Source: Hanleya hanleyi (taxonomy: Eukaryota; Mollusca; Polyplacophora; Lepidopleurida; Hanleyidae). From it: a DNA stretch of 64,000 nucleotides. Below are positions 10,025 through 23,298 of this stretch, in pieces. The DNA lies in assembly GCA_036873755.1 (NCBI GenBank), contig JAVTVY010018696.1, positions 1-64,000 on the forward strand, given 5' to 3'. The notes beneath the pieces are model-generated. The model was not told the origin of the DNA, did no database searches, and saw only the letters and a program-made list of their open reading frames with translations. The translations under genes were made by a program, and so were the position numbers. How positions within the stretch are numbered: position 1 is the stretch's first letter; each line of letters starts with the position of its first letter.

Positions 10025-11990
10025 CCCCGAAAAAAAATTTCTTCATTTTTTCCTTTTTCTCCCATCTTCATCATTTTGGACTTCAAAGTGAAATAAAGAC
10101 AGCGAACCCCTAACGCACATAATCCCTTATTTTATTATAATTCGTCAAAAGAAGTGCACACAAACCACTCCCCACACAATCAGTATTTGAATATTCTGAC
10201 GATCCAGCAGAGCAAAAAATTAATTGTTACACATATATAATTTCGGCAGTGGAAAGTTGTAACTATGAATTGAAAAGTTATAAGGTTAAACTTGTCTTAT
10301 ATCAAGGCCTTTATTAAGGAAATGACCCTTAACAAGTGGTGACGCTTGCTTTCTCAATTGATTATGCATGTGCCAATATGTGCCAATGGTAACCGTAGGA
10401 GAATATGAACCAGAATTTCCCATTTGACTGGCCTCGCCTGTCTGACAAAGAGTTGGGGAATACCTGAGCATTACGTCACAATTTACCGGCCGGCTCGGAG
10501 CGAGACAATAGAGCAGCAGAGAGCGACTCTGAAGGGAAAAATATCCATCTAAAGCGAACACCTCCTTTGCCACCACACCATCCCCATAAATAGTAAACTG
10601 TTGAATTAGGTGTCGCGGTTGACCTACCATGGATTGGATAAATGAACTACTGATGGTGGATTGAAATTTGTAAGTACTAATTGTCCAACGTCTTGATATA
10701 TTCGTATCAGTTGCCGAAAATAATTTATCTGTACCAATTGCTGTAACATGAAGCTTGATTTATGCTCCGGACGCTTACTCGCAGACACCTGTACTGTACA
10801 TGTATCACATATTTTGCTTGAAGAAAGGGTATCGCTCAAAATCGTCGCTTGTTTACTTGCTCGTACCGTACCTGGTCACAATATGAACATGATTTGGTTA
10901 ATATCTTCATCCGTAGATACTATATGAAGAAATAATGGTCCAGTTGCATGGTTGGATTTGACGCTGCGTTTCAGGTTCTTACACTTAGATGGGTTAAGCC
11001 CGATTGGCAGTCCCGTTGACTAACAATACGTACACTAGGATCATATTTTGTTTTCATATTTTTTTCTTTCAATATCGTCCTTGTGTCTAGATTGACAAAT
11101 TTCATAACCATACTCCAAGCCCTGGAAAAAAATCAACAAAAGAGAGCGAGAATTAAGGTATAACGCCACTTTCAGCAATATTTCAGCTATGTAGCGAAGA
11201 TCAAACAAAATTCTAAGTATTCAAGTTAATAACTAGGCTGAGAAGGGGCGGGGAACGTCATCTTTAAACAGGTAGTGAAACAGCTCGTCATATCTTGCAG
11301 TTAAGCACATTTGGAGGTATTTTCATTACATCTTAGATCGCGTTTACGGAATTTGACAAGGTTCACAAGTGCTTCCGACCATATTTTCCTTCGAATATTC
11401 ACCAGGTTCGCATCTACTTGTCATGAATGTGTGAAATTTCTGCTTGCTTCTATTTGTTATTTTCAATAGCTAGTTTGACTGTAGTAGTAAATAGTTGAAC
11501 GGAGACACCCATTTGTTAATAAAACCATTTTTTTTTGTATTTCGCTCACGTGACTTAAACTGGTATTCCATTCAGCGCTCTAAACAATGTAAAGTCAGCT
11601 TATTTTTCGATATTTTCCCTATACCATACTTTTGAAACGAATGGTCAGATCTGTGTTGGCGACTGGTCATTATTGACATTGTGAAAACATTTTCCTTAAA
11701 TGAAATGAAACTGTACGCACTGTAAATTAAAAATATACCATATATGCAATATTGACAATTTTAGAGTTGTCCGAACTCGCCCCAAAATAACAACTCTAAG
11801 AGAGAACTGCTGTTCTAGTGGATCGTGCATGTGCTATGAAATGTCTATGAAGCTTAGAAAAGTTGAAAAGAACTATCTCGGCTGTCTGGAGTCTTGAAGA
11901 TCTGCCATTTTGGATCAAAATTCCTGGTACAATAAGATGGACAAACAGCCTCGTCGAGCAGTCCATTCCCAACTTACAACATTTGTTCCG
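10025..11990. other. No gene seen
   Basis: A minus-strand frame of 114 codons (10286-10630) and a 71-codon frame (10624-10839) are present but show no family motif. I see no repeat array or RNA gene. Confidence 0.55.
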
Positions 11991-11992
11991 AG

Positions 11993-12240
11993 TTTGAGTG
12001 AATATGACTTAACGTCGCTTTCAACTATATTTCGGTCATATCACGACGTTGGGTCCTATTCCTTTTCACACCCGAGAACCACACGGGTGGGTCCTATTCC
12101 TTTTCACGCCCGGGAACCCCACAGGTGCCTCAGTGGCCTTGCGACAAGCTCTCTCTGAGGAGCTGAGGCCTATTCTTATCATGACCTGCCGTGTACACAA
12201 CAACATCTGAGGTCACTCCCCGGAAGCTCGACGGGGTCAT
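11993..12240 (-). mobile_element. SINE-like element, reverse orientation
   Basis: Inverted copy of the 6477-6727 family. It begins with the inverted tail 'gagtgaatatgacttaacg', has two inverted 'ccttttcac.cccg.gaacc' units, and ends with the inverted head near 'ggtcactccccggaagctc'. Confidence 0.85.
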
Positions 12241-12544
12241 TTGTTATGATTATATAATTCCCCTTGTATGTATGTTTTGTTTTCTCTTCACGCCGTACAT
12301 CATAATTGTCCGTCCATGTTTAGCACCAAAGTGTATTGTATTGTTTCATGTAGTTCATTATACGAGACGCAGTTGTAAGTTTGTCTTAATGCGCTCCCAC
12401 TTGCAAAAAAAAAAAATGCAAGAAGCATCGTTAAACCAAAGGATCACGTGACTCCAGTGGAATTGAATAGATTGTGGTTGACCATCGCGAACACGGTTTA
12501 GGAGGCCAAGCATATTTTACTCGTGGATTCATACCCTTTTTTCC

Positions 12545-13990
12545 GTATACGAAGTAGGCGAGGTATTGGAAGAGAGAGGGGGAAAGTGTTGGTGTCCGGT
12601 TAAGTTTTTATGTTTCGCACAACGTTAGGTTCAAGCTGGAAGGTTAATGTTTTTTAGTTTAGGCTGGACTTTTGACTTCTTTTGGAATATGAAAGTTTTC
12701 TGGGTTAATGTTTTCTGTTTAGGCTGGACTTTTGGAAAAAGTTTTTTGGCCTTTTTGACTTCTACTTGCCACAGCAGAAACATTATCAGGTCAGGGCTAT
12801 CCCGCTTCTCTAAAATGAAGATAAAAACGGTTGTTTTTGCTCGATTAATCAGTTCACATATGAATTCAGGAAAATCCTCTTGAGGCGCACACAGCTATGT
12901 ATATCCTCATCAAATGGTAATAAAAATAAATTGTCAGCTATCTAATTTGCATAAGAAAAAGCCATATATCGGTCGCGCAGCAAACACAGCTGCCAACACG
13001 GACTGGTTCTTCAAATGGTAAGCAAAATTTAAGACCTGGAACAATAGATTAATGAGATTACTTTTGAAGCATTGGTTAACAAGGAATCCAGTTATTGAGC
13101 AAAGACTACCTTTTCCACCTCTGTTCTATAGATCAGGATCGCCCTAACCTGATAACAGCAAGACCATTGCTGATATCGCCTATATCCCAACGCATAATAA
13201 ATATTCTTCATCATGGACATTTATTTATATGTAAGAAGTCATCGACCAGAACGAGATTTCTGTGCCCACTTTTGCCCACCAAATGTTAATATGATCAAAT
13301 CAGTCCAGATATTGTGTACAAAGCCCTAATCACTTGGACAAAGCTAGCACGCAAAGAGAAAGGTTTAGTTGCAATATTTGCTGAATATTATATCTTGATG
13401 TAGATCATTTCGAAGCAGTCTTTGTTCAAGCAAATCTTCACATGCATGTTGCAATCCTGGTGGAAAGTCGAAAAACGCATAAGATTTTTGAAAGATTTTA
13501 GACGAATATTTTGGGATTCGAATCAGCAGACCATCAATCAAAATAACAAAGCTTTTGGAGACTCGGCCAGTATTTGGAATTGAGCACCTATTTCAAAAAG
13601 TTTCATTTCTAGCTCGCCGTATACGAAGTAGGCGAGGTATTGAGAGAGAGAGAGAGAGAGGGGGGAAGTGTCGGTGTCGGTGTCCGGTTAAGTTTTTATG
13701 TTTAGCTCAACGTTACACTCGAGCTGGAAGGTTAATGGAGCTTACATCATGCTATACACTTATTCAACCCATCCACTAACCCCGGGAGCATGTCCCCACC
13801 CCTGGGGCACCGAGCCCCACCCTATATCTTCTAAACTAAGCATTGCCCGACCCCATACCATCATATTTTCCTACAGCTTACATGATCCTACATTTATTCA
13901 ACCCTTGCGCTATCCATGGAAGCATGTCGCCACCCTCGGGGCACTGTGCCCCACCATCCATCACCTAAACTAAGCTTCGCCCGATCCCAT
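12545..13990 (+). repeat. Two copies of a 'gtatacgaagtaggcgaggtattg' repeat with internal units
   Basis: The sequence at 12545-12660 and at 13616-13740 is the same: 'cgtatacgaagtaggcgagg', a (ga)n tract, 'gtgtccggttaagtttttatg', then 'agctggaaggttaatg'. The second copy continues into roughly 125-bp units with 'catgtc.ccacccc.ggggcac.g.gcccac' (13770-13990). A related piece lies at 29010-29110. Between the copies I see no gene. Confidence 0.75.
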
Positions 13991-14069
13991 ATCCTCACAT
14001 TTTCCTGAAGCTTACATCATGCTACACTCATTCAATGCATTGCCCAACTCCATACCCTCATATTTCAAT

Positions 14070-15430
14070 TTCTAATTTTGTATCTCTTATATGTGATACT
14101 AACCTGTTATTAGGCATGAGATGCAGTGTACATTGTATAGCCATACATACCAAATCACATACAGTATATTCCTTTATAATATTTACTAATAGTTTGGTGA
14201 CATTATTTTATTTCGGAAGTACAATATCAAAATAACTGGCGGGGGAATCCCGCAGTACCGAACCCCTGTTAGGTTTTGATTTCGTGTCGCCTTGAATGAA
14301 GGACGCCATTTCCTTAAATTTTGCTATCAAATTCTCGTTGACCCTGAAGCTTTTGCACAACCATATCTGTGTCCACACATTTAACTTACTATATTAATTA
14401 AAAGTGAGTTTGAATCAGTTTGTGATGTCTCAGTCTTTACCAGTGCACATTATTATGGAGTATTACAGTATGATTGGACACAGTTGTCATTGGATTCTTT
14501 TATTTGCATACAAATGTGAAGGTTTACCACAGTGCTAGTGTCCCATTGCATGCTGGAAATGATAGATTTACTCCTACTATTGCATTGTTATTAGCTTGGT
14601 TTGTTCACATATCATCACACAAAGTTACACCAAGAACGTGCTCAAAATTGCACACCTATTGTTCCTAACAATACATGAACATGTATTCATCAGATCTATG
14701 CAATGGGATGTGTAAGCTTACTTTTGAAAAAAATGTAATCTTTATTGGTAGTTATATAATATAGTTCCTCCTTCAATCCAACATCACTAAATATAGAAAT
14801 CATATTTCTTAATAACTGTATTATTTTAAATGATGTGCATTGCCGATGATGTGCAACCTCAAATGATGTGCCATCCTGAAGGGCTCGATCTTTTTGCGAA
14901 GCTGCATGTATCTCTTATGTGATACTAACCTACGAGATGCAGTGTACATTGTATATACACAAACACGTCAAATCAACTACAATATATTCCTTTATAGTAA
15001 TTACTAATAGTTTATATTTTATTTCAGAAGTACAATATTAAATAACCGGCGGGGGGAATCCCGCAGTACCGAGCCCCTGGTGGTTTGGAATTTTGTGTCG
15101 CCTTTAATGAAGGACACCATTTCCTTCAATTTTGGTATCTAATCCCATTTAATCATGATTTAACCTAAAGCTTTTGCACGAACCATATTTGTCCAGGCAT
15201 TTCACACCCACATCTCGGACCAAATTTCAATTGTACATGTATTCATAATGACCTGTATAAGCTTACTTTTGGGAAAAAAGGAATCTTTATTTCAAGTTTT
15301 ATAATATAGTTCATCTTTCAATCCAACATCACTGACAAAGAAGTCAATTTTTTTATAACAATATGTATTGTCATTGCCAGTGATGTGCAACCTGAAGGGC
15401 TCTATCTTTATGCGAAGCTGCATGTTATTG
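14070..15430 (+). repeat. Tandem duplication of a ~0.8-kb dispersed element
   Basis: Two diverged copies (about 14070-14860 and 14905-15430) share 'gtgatactaacct', 'gatgcagtgtacattgtata', 'ggcgggggaatcccgcagta', 'tgaaggac.ccatttcctt' and 'caatccaacatcact'. Fragments recur at 26690-26786/28527-28850 and, inverted, at 47200-47460. Confidence 0.8.
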
Positions 15431-16104
15431 ACAAAACCCAAAACGGCGAACTGCCGGGTTACACATAACCCTTGTTTCTATATGAAGATACACGAAAACC
15501 AAGACATGGTTTTCTTGACTAGGTTGGAAATTTTTGTGGTTATATTTTGTCTTCATGTTTTTAGATATGCAAACAATGTTTTCTCAACCCAAAACTGTAT
15601 TTCATACAAACCTACCACTTTGGAGAGTTCTTGTTAAAATACCATGGCACTCGTGTTCCCTATATTTCAAAGAATTAAAAAAACGTCAGTTTATGCTATT
15701 CGGGACGCGCATTTTATATTTAGTTCCATTATTCATCTACAATCGTACCTGATTTGAGGCGCCAGTGAGACGGTTATATATTATGATCTCGCATTATGCA
15801 ACATTTAAGGTCTTGATACTTGAAACCAGTCTTATAAAGTTTAAACCCAATTAGAGAGATCTTTTAATTGTGATAAGTAATAAATATCAAGGAGAAATTA
15901 TGGTGATTCTATCTCAGTTTGCTATACACGCTACCAGTAACAAAATTACTACGAAACCAAACGTTGAGTACAGGACTAACGTTTAGCGTAGTGCATCATT
16001 CAGATGGACTCCTTTAGCCACACCTTTACAAATTTAGAAAATGTTAGAAATATGCATTACATGGGAATCAAAGCACCACTGTGTAGGTCTTCATGAGCGA
16101 TCAT
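15431..16104. other. No gene seen
   Basis: AT-rich; an 89-codon and an overlapping 72-codon frame lack recognisable motifs. Confidence 0.55.
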
Positions 16105-17095
16105 GTTTTTAGCCCACCATCTGGTGATGGTGGGCTATTCAAATCACTTTTCGTCCGTGGTCCGTCGTCCGTCCGTCGTCAGTCCGTCCGTCCGTAAACA
16201 ATTCTTGTTATCGCGTTTTCTCAGGAACTACTGCACGGATCTTTCTCAAATTTGGTACACAGGTTCCCCCTTGGGGTCTAGTTGTGCAAGATACCTTTTT
16301 CTGGTCCGATTCGAAAATCTAATATGGCCACCAGGCGGCCATCTTAGATTTCCCCATGAAACCTTGTTATCGTGATTTCTCAGGAAGTACTTCATGGATC
16401 TTTCTCAAATTTGGTACACGGGTTTCCCTTGTCGTCCAGTTTTGCAAGATACCTTATTTGGTCCAATTCGAAAATCCAATATGGCCACCAGGCGACCATT
16501 TTGAATTTCCCTTGAAATATTGTTCTCGTGAATTCTCAGGAACTACTACATGGATCTTTGTCAAATTTGGTACACGGGTTCCCCCTGTGGTCTGGTTGTG
16601 CAAGATATATTTTCTGGTTCAATTCCAAAATCCAATATGGCCAAAATCTTGGATTTTCCCATGAAACTTTGTTATTGCAATTCCTCAGGAACTACTGCAT
16701 AGATCTTTCGCAATTTGGTACACGGGTTCCCCTTGGTGTCTAGTTGTGCAAGATACCTTTTCTGGTCTGATTCGAAAATCCAATATGGTCACCAGGCAGC
16801 CATCTTGGATTTTCTCATGAAACTTTATCGTTATTTCTCAGGAAGTACTGCATGGATCTTTCTCAAAGTTGATACAGATTCCCCTTGTGATCCAGTTGTG
16901 CAAGATACCTTTTTTGGTCCGATTTGATTATCCAATATGGTCGCCAGGTGGCCATCTTGAATTTCTCCTTGAAACATTGTTATCGTGGATTCTCGGGAAC
17001 TACTTCATGGATCTTTCTGAAATTTGGTGCAGAGGTCCCACATGGGGCGTAGTTGTGCAAGATAATTTTTTGGTCCAATTCGAAAATCCAAGTTA
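16105..17095 (+). repeat. ~150-bp tandem repeat family, long copy with intact left end
   Basis: It begins 'ttttagcccaccatctggtg', then (cgtc)n-rich DNA, then six or more units with 'gttatcgtgatttctcagga', 'tttctcaaatttggtacacg' and 'aatatggccaccaggcggcc'. It is the best copy of the family seen at 3300-3485 (reverse), 7863-8830 and 34040-34830. Confidence 0.92.
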
Positions 17096-17099
17096 CGCT

Positions 17100-18145
17100 T
17101 CACATTTATACGGTATTCCCGAGTTGTGACATTGCATCAAAACAGTCGGCGGATAAAACAGTGGGGCATATTCTATGTATTTACTATAGAGAATATGCAT
17201 ACCTCCACCTATCTCAGATTTCCGAATAAAAATTTATTTCTTCAAATTTTAAATCGGTTTACTTTAGTCCATGCGGTTGCAAGTGAACTGCCCCACCGTT
17301 TCCTCTGCCGACGGGTCGGTTACACAAAGGGACGTCACTCTTGTGACACGTCACAACCCAAAAACTGTAGACTACTGCGTGTTTTGATTCAAGGGAGATA
17401 TTCAGGATTCAAACACTTTCAAGGTTTCAACATTACTGCACGGACCGGATCCCTTCAGTAATAAGTGTTGTACCATCTTACTATTTTCGAGCATGGTATC
17501 TGAAAAGAGATATCTCAAACTAGCCCAGTAAACAGAACGGAAGTAGCATTCGTTCCTGATTATAAAATCTTAAGTATGTTTCATAGCTCATGCCAAAATG
17601 TCAGATTTTGTCTTCGCTTCCAGTACCCAATGATGGCACGTGCAAAAAAAATACTACATAACGAAGACGAAGGATCCTCCGGACATTCACTTTCAGACTA
17701 ACTTTGCTCATTTGACTTGTACTATAACAACCGACATAAGTACAGTTCCTAGAAATCTTGAAACTCCTGAAACTTAGAAAGGTAGTATCTTGGTGTTTTC
17801 CAGTGTCCCCTTTTCGATCTTTTTCGCTCAAATTCGAAATTCTGCAAACAAAATTACAAATCGATCGTTTGTTCTTAGTAACAATGGTCAAAATGATCCT
17901 CTTGTCATTAGCTTATAATTATTGGACAATGGTGGGCGTCAAGGTCCTTCAGGATCTCTCGTTCTCTAACACTTTTGCAATGATCGACGTCAAGTGTTCT
18001 TGTGTATTGGGGAAATACGACAAAATTTCATGGAAACCTATCACGGCAAGGTACCGTGCAACAATCGTCAAGGGGACATATCTATTTATTATTTAAAGAT
18101 GTACCAGGTTTTGAAGAGTACTTGAGCATCTTAACAGAAAAGAAT
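17100..18145. other. No gene seen
   Basis: Frames of 111 codons (17126-17461) and 112 codons (17758-18096) are present but unrecognised and lack exon signals. Confidence 0.55.
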
Positions 18146-18146
18146 A

Positions 18147-18428
18147 GAAAAATCATCTCCAGCTAATCACCGACTACCTATAGAAACGGGTCGTTGGCAA
18201 AATATTCCGATGATTTGTAATTCCAAATCAATACGAGATGAGTTACATTTTATATTTGATTGTTCAGCTCTACAGAATCTGAGACAAAAATATTTACCAG
18301 AGTATGTTACAAATCATAATTATGTGCCTAGGGCTATGATATTAAGGAAATTATTACAGAATAACACCAAAAATATTCTGATGAAATCGTCAATATTTAT
18401 TAAAATAGCATTACAAGTTCAAGGTTAA
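18147..18428 (+). pseudogene. Non-LTR retrotransposon ORF2 C-terminal fragment
   Basis: The open frame reads LPIETGRW, then ICNSKSIRDELHFIFDCSAL, then a Leu/Lys-rich end at TAA 18426-18428. This matches the Cys/His C-terminal signature of LINE-type reverse transcriptase proteins ('IETGRW...C..C....DE.HF...C'). The first part of the Cys pair region looks shortened between IP and MICNS. Only the extreme C-terminus is present, so this is a 5'-truncated relic. Confidence 0.7.
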
Positions 18429-18429
18429 C

Positions 18430-20241
18430 ATTAATAATATTATAATGCATGCGAATGTTTTATTTTCCGCCATCTTCAAACAGAATCAAATATTTTACCT
18501 CGCGTACCACCTTGTGGTTTTTCGAGTGAATAAACTGTATGTCTACGGCCATAAATAACTGTTCGTGTGCACATGTCTGCATAGAAAATAAGATCCAAGT
18601 CTATATGAGTAAAGTTGGGCAAGCGCATTACAACGTCGATCCCTCCTGTGTACCATGTCAACTGTGCAGTAATTATTGGATGAGAAAGCTATTGTTCAGA
18701 CTGTCCCAGATTTTCATTGTAACGGTTTATAAGAAAAGTATTTCCCGGTTGCGAAAGGCAGCGATACCATTCTATATTCGAGAATAGACCGGTATGTCGG
18801 ACTACTGCCAGTAAACAAAATTGGTTACTCTTACATACGGCCAAAGAAATGGGACAATCGGAAAATGTGTAGGAAAGTTTGTTCACTCTCCACACTGCGA
18901 TAGGAAAACTGATTGTGGTCGTCTGTCCCCGGCTTAACTAGTGTTTAGTCTTGAAAGTTCGAGGAAGTCACGAATAAATTGTTTTGTGAGATAATCACTT
19001 ATCATGGAACTAATTCAAGCCGGAGAAATAAAGTCGATCATATTTCTCACTCTTCGATCTTCAAAACGCAATGGTATCTTTCAGCAGATTAAGGTATTGT
19101 CACATTAAGGGAAGACATGTCGACCCCTTGACAACTCGTAGCGATATTAAGGGCTATTGCAAGCGTTTCTCCATTTTCTTTATATAATCATTGATTGCAG
19201 CAAATCTAATCCAAGAAGTACAGCTTGGAATGGCCAAAGTAACCAATTATAGGAGGTAGACTGAACCTACATGTATACCGGTACCTGTTGTTACTATCCA
19301 AACTCCAAGCGACTAAATCGGGTGCGTACGAATCTGTCCTCTGATCGATGTCCGGACCCATTTAATGTCCCTCAGTATCACATGTACGAACCAATCGTGT
19401 GAGGCACATTCTAAAAGGACTACCCTATGTTTGTCTGTCTATCCATCTGGCTGTCGCACCTAAATTATATAATTAACAAGCGCCAGTGTTAACTGGATGT
19501 TCGCGAACTTTTTCAAGCTTGTTAAACATGCTTCTCATCTGCGATTTCTGAGATGAAATGAAAATTCTTATTATTTAGAGAGATTTATGACTTGTTGGAT
19601 TTTGACATCGGTGGATTTGTATTTGTTGATTTGTTTGATTTGTTGAATGGATATTCCTGAAACTGTGTAGGCTCATTAATCATGCTCTGAATATGATCTT
19701 GGTTTATCTATTAGATAAAATATTGTGCTGTCTCCTTATCAGGATTTCATTTGTCCTCATTTATTTCACTGAGCACGGCAATCTTGAATGATAAACACAG
19801 CTTTAATGTTCATCTTTATCAAACAAAATTATCCGCATCTAAATTAACAAGATTATGGAGGGTAATCACTAGTTCATGTTGCGAACCATGCAAAAAAGAT
19901 GAATTCTGGTCTACAATGGTTGTGCTTTCTCTATGATCTGGAGCGAAGGCATCCTAGCGTTACGGTACTCGGCTATATAACAAACTATATAACTGAAATC
20001 ATGTGTTACTTCATTGCATTTAATAATGTAATATATTGTTTATATAATATAATCAGAATAATTATTGCGGGATTTTAATTTGAATTTGTCGTTCTGGTCG
20101 GAGATAATTATCACTGAGTTCCGAGAAAATATTTGGTGGTACTCCAAGCTATTACTCGGATCTGGGAGCAGAAAATAAAAATGTAAAACATCTCCATTTT
20201 TATGCTTCTGTAGAATCGGAATGTTTTTGGTTATTTTTCAG
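18430..20241. other. No gene seen; probable intron or intergenic
   Basis: I found no coding frame with family signal, no array and no RNA gene. The stretch precedes exon A1. Confidence 0.5.
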
Positions 20242-20334
20242 ATATCATGGGGTCAAAGAATGTAGAGAAGATGATGAATGTAAAGGAATTGCGATCAATA
20301 ATATCCACCGAAGTGGGCAATCAGGGGATCAGCC
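20242..20334 (+). CDS. Exon A1: start exon of a SAP-like protein gene
   Basis: Polypyrimidine tract and AG at 20240-20241; donor CC|GTATGT at 20335. The exon is 93 nt. ATG at 20247-20249 has A at -3 and G at +4, so translation can begin here. The frame (M..KNVEKMMNVKELRSIIS) ends in phase 1. MNVKELRSII resembles the first helix of a SAP DNA-binding motif (LTVAELKELL type). Spliced directly to B1 it gives about ten loop residues and then GRPKMRKEALMLLV, like SAP helix 2. A diverged copy with the same upstream flank is at 46009 (NVDQMTVAHLKATIS). Nuclear nucleic-acid binding is inferred from the motif only. Confidence 0.6.
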
Positions 20335-21035
20335 GTATGTAAAATAATCTTAATTAGAAATAACGGTGTGAAATGAGATGTGGTATATTAAAGATACATT
20401 TTAACCTGGATATTGGACTTGATAAGTTCTTGACACCAGTTCATTTGGAATCACCTGTATCGTCCTCTCAATACAAAAGCATTGGAGAGGATCTTTCATC
20501 TAGTCCTCTAATTTGGACCTTGCCAAGAATAAGCAGTTTTGTAGATCTGCATAAATTTTCTTATATGCAACTAAATAATAAGCCTACAAATGACTACAGT
20601 TACTCTGTGCTATCGATAATATATAACGTTTGACATAACTGTAATTTTCTATAACATATAACCGTTATTTAATGTACCGGGTCTCCATTGCATAAGATTG
20701 TCAAAATGTATTGGTTGTCTCTCGGAAAAGGTCAATAACGCTGCATACGGTTAGAGGTATGTACGGTTTAACATTCAACAATTATTCGACTGTGTATGGG
20801 ATATGCGACACATCACCTTGGCGCCTGATGTTACTTTATTCGACCTCAATGACCTTTAGCCGATTGAATACCAATATATTTTGACATCACCCAATGAAAC
20901 TGAACCGTCAGTGCATGAAATAACTATTATGGAGTTGTTTTTCATAGAGATTTACAAAGTTATTTCAAGCGTAATATATTATCAATATCTCGTCATTATG
21001 TACAGTTTGTTATACACGCTGCAAAAGTTTTGGAC
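20335..21035. other. Intron after exon A1; nothing else seen
   Basis: AT-rich sequence without further exons or arrays. Confidence 0.5.
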
Positions 21036-21040
21036 TGGAG

Positions 21041-21206
21041 ATAATCTCGGTCAATACTTGGATGGGTGACCGGGTGCTGTACTGGCTGGGCTAATCAGTG
21101 TTCAGGGTAATAGGAACTGTGAGCAGTCTCTTGTTCTGGCACATGTAGGCACCGTCGTGATACGACTGAAACAAGGTTGAAAATGAAGTTAACCCCTACT
21201 ACTCAC
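21041..21206 (+). mobile_element. 5S rRNA-derived SINE
   Basis: TACTTGGATGGGTGACCG (21053-21070) followed by GGGTGCTGTA reproduces the 3' half of 5S rRNA, with the segment between the two deleted. It continues into 'ctaatcagtgttcagggtaa', 'ggcacatgtaggca' and the shared tail 'gtcgtgatacgactgaaa...cactc'. A truncated copy of the body is at 58995-59110. It is not a working 5S gene. Confidence 0.75.
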
Positions 21207-21219
21207 TCGGTCATCTCGG

Positions 21220-21590
21220 GACCGCACTGCGGTGGTCTAATGGTTAGAGCGTCGGCCTCGTAAGCGGTAGGTTCTGGGTTCGATCCCAGGCCGGGTCATA
21301 CCTAAGACTTGAAAAATGGTACTTGTTGCTTCCTCGCTTACGCTTAGCATTAAGAGGATAGAACAAGGACTGGTTCGCTCGGTGTCAGTATAATGTGACT
21401 GAGTGAGGTGTCATGTCTGCCTACGGCATGATATTTCAGTGGAACAGCACTATAAAATGGCAGCATTAGATCTGCTCTGTTACAAGTAGGATCGCCTTCC
21501 CCTCCCCCTCCCCTCCCTTCCCTTCCCCGTCGTGATATAGCTGAAAAAATGTTGAAAGCGACGTTAAACCCTATTCACTCACTCACTCAC
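21220..21590 (+). mobile_element. tRNA-derived SINE, full length with target duplication
   Basis: Head: box A tggtctaatgg, loop ctcgtaa (anticodon CGT-like) and box B ggttcgatccc near 21273-21283, but the T-stem is one base short. Body: 'gcttcctcgctta.gcttagcattaagagg', 'ggtgtcagtataatgtgact', 'gcatgatatttcagtgg'. Tail: 'gtcgtgatatagctgaaa..gaaagcgacgttaaac...cactcac'. It is flanked by the 13-bp duplication tcggtcatctcgg (21207-21219 and 21591-21603) and inserted at the end of the 5S-derived SINE. Confidence 0.85.
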
Positions 21591-21603
21591 TCGGTCATCT
21601 CGG

Positions 21604-22734
21604 ACTAAAGTAATATCACAAACCTGCCGTGACCGTATTCGGGTCACTGTGTCCGTAACCAAAAATAGAAAACAATTCCAAATGGTCACCAGACGCCCAT
21701 CGGAGTTGAAATTAGTTTTAGATCTAGGGGCTGTGGTGTTGGAAAAAAATGACCCGAAGAAAATAACCTAAAAGGGTACTAAACAAATTGAATCTCGCCT
21801 GTACAGTCTTCCTGCACCCATTAGTGTTTATCTTTTTATTTTAAGAACTAATGGTCAATAAATATAGGCTTATTTTTTTCAGAATTACAAAAATGTGAAT
21901 ATATTGACCGTGAGATCGATAGATCTGAAGCTTTCAATTTGAATGTATGTCTTTTGTATAAAAGGAGCCTTATTTTAATTTATTCTTGAAGTTCAAATTT
22001 TTCGTTCAGTTGAAGACTTGGAACAAACCTTGAACAAAATATCAATGCCTCATTTTATCCATTGTTGGTCAAAATTTTAATACGATCTCCTCTCGATCAG
22101 GTTACAATTTTACCACTCCTAGTAAGATGTTGTAGGTCAATCTTTTGCCTTGGCAAAGTAATCTTGTGTGGAGAAAGAACCCATAAACTAAAGTAATGAC
22201 CAGCAAAGTATTTCTCCGGTAAATTTGGACCCCCAGGTGGGATTTAGTGCCTTTTTTTTGTAATGGGTGAAACATTGGTGAAAACTGTTTCTTATTAAAT
22301 TTCATGTGGGCTGATAACGATACATACAATATATTTGGGGACCAATATAATATACCATACCGAAATATTCCTCTTACCATAGTTACCATACTGAATGCAA
22401 ATGTGATGTCCTTGTTTCTGTAATTACACTCTTCAGTTTACAAAGTACTGTCAGTGGATCCACAAAGAATAAACGCATATTGTTCAAATAGAATCCAAAA
22501 TATTCTACATAGTCGCTGATACAATAAAGCCTATGGTAGAAATAAGACCATTGTTTGTATATATACTAATAAAGCTCTCAAAATCTAAATTTCATGTCGG
22601 TCGGACATAGCAACCCATCATTGGGAGATAAATATAAAAGTTCAGCGGTATATATTAGTCAGATTATTTTTGTAAATATGTAATTTCACTTCATTGCACT
22701 TATACTTGCACTGCACGTGGTGGATTCCTTTATC
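21604..22734. other. No gene seen
   Basis: A 95-codon minus frame (22102-22389) is unrecognised. No array or RNA gene is apparent. Confidence 0.5.
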
Positions 22735-23202
22735 TTCGTACATGCAAACCTTCCAGAATATAAAACTGAGCAGGATCTCCAGAAATCTATGCCTGTAACC
22801 GTGCTTGGAGTGGGTATCGGGCACAGGGTCTCAGGTGATCAGATGTTGTTAAACATTCTGAAAATTGGTGGGATCTTTGGGCTATCGCGTCTGTTCTGTT
22901 CTGGGCAATAACTGCATTATTACGACTCTGCACAAGCGAGCACTGTCGTCCTGTCACTGAACAATTGCTGATTGCCGACTTTCAATCCTTCTCGCTCACT
23001 CGCTCACTTACACTCACTCATTTACTCATTTACTCACTCACTCGCACTGGTCAAACCTGTTGTGCCCATGCAGCCAATTAGTCAGTCAGTTTTCCATAAA
23101 CCAGTCTTACACTCCATGATCATTCGGCCCTTATTGTTGCAGTGATTTTATAGAATTGGTCTACTGCTGACCGGTGCATTGGTGTTTTGGTTCTAATTTC
23201 AG

Positions 23203-23298
23203 GCAAACACGGGAGAAATTTTTATCGGGATGAGACGAACTGTCCCCAGTGGTGGAGGAGCACGGGCCTTCCCTTTCGATCGGTCAACAAGCCTTGCG
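23203..23298 (+). CDS. Exon V1: CPxWW...GLPF cassette exon
   Basis: Acceptor ...ctaatttcAG, donor G|GTATGT. Length is 96 nt, symmetric phase 1-1. The frame contains FYRDETNCPQWWRSTGLPF and ends ...NKPC. V3 (48232-48327) has the same length and frame; of about a dozen differences, most are third-position and synonymous, which supports coding. It fits between A1 (phase 1 out) and B1 (phase 1 in), or can be skipped without a frameshift. I recognise a Cys-Pro-x-Trp-Trp / Pro-Phe pattern but no named family. Confidence 0.7.

Noticed and set aside
10286..10839. Two adjacent minus frames as a small gene
   Set aside because: They are in different frames with no splice sites or motifs.
21041..21080. 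Functional 5S rRNA gene
   Set aside because: Only part of the 3' half is present, with an internal deletion, joined to a SINE body.
21220..21295. Functional tRNA at the SINE head
   Set aside because: The T-stem is short by one base and it is followed by a typical SINE body and tail with target duplication.
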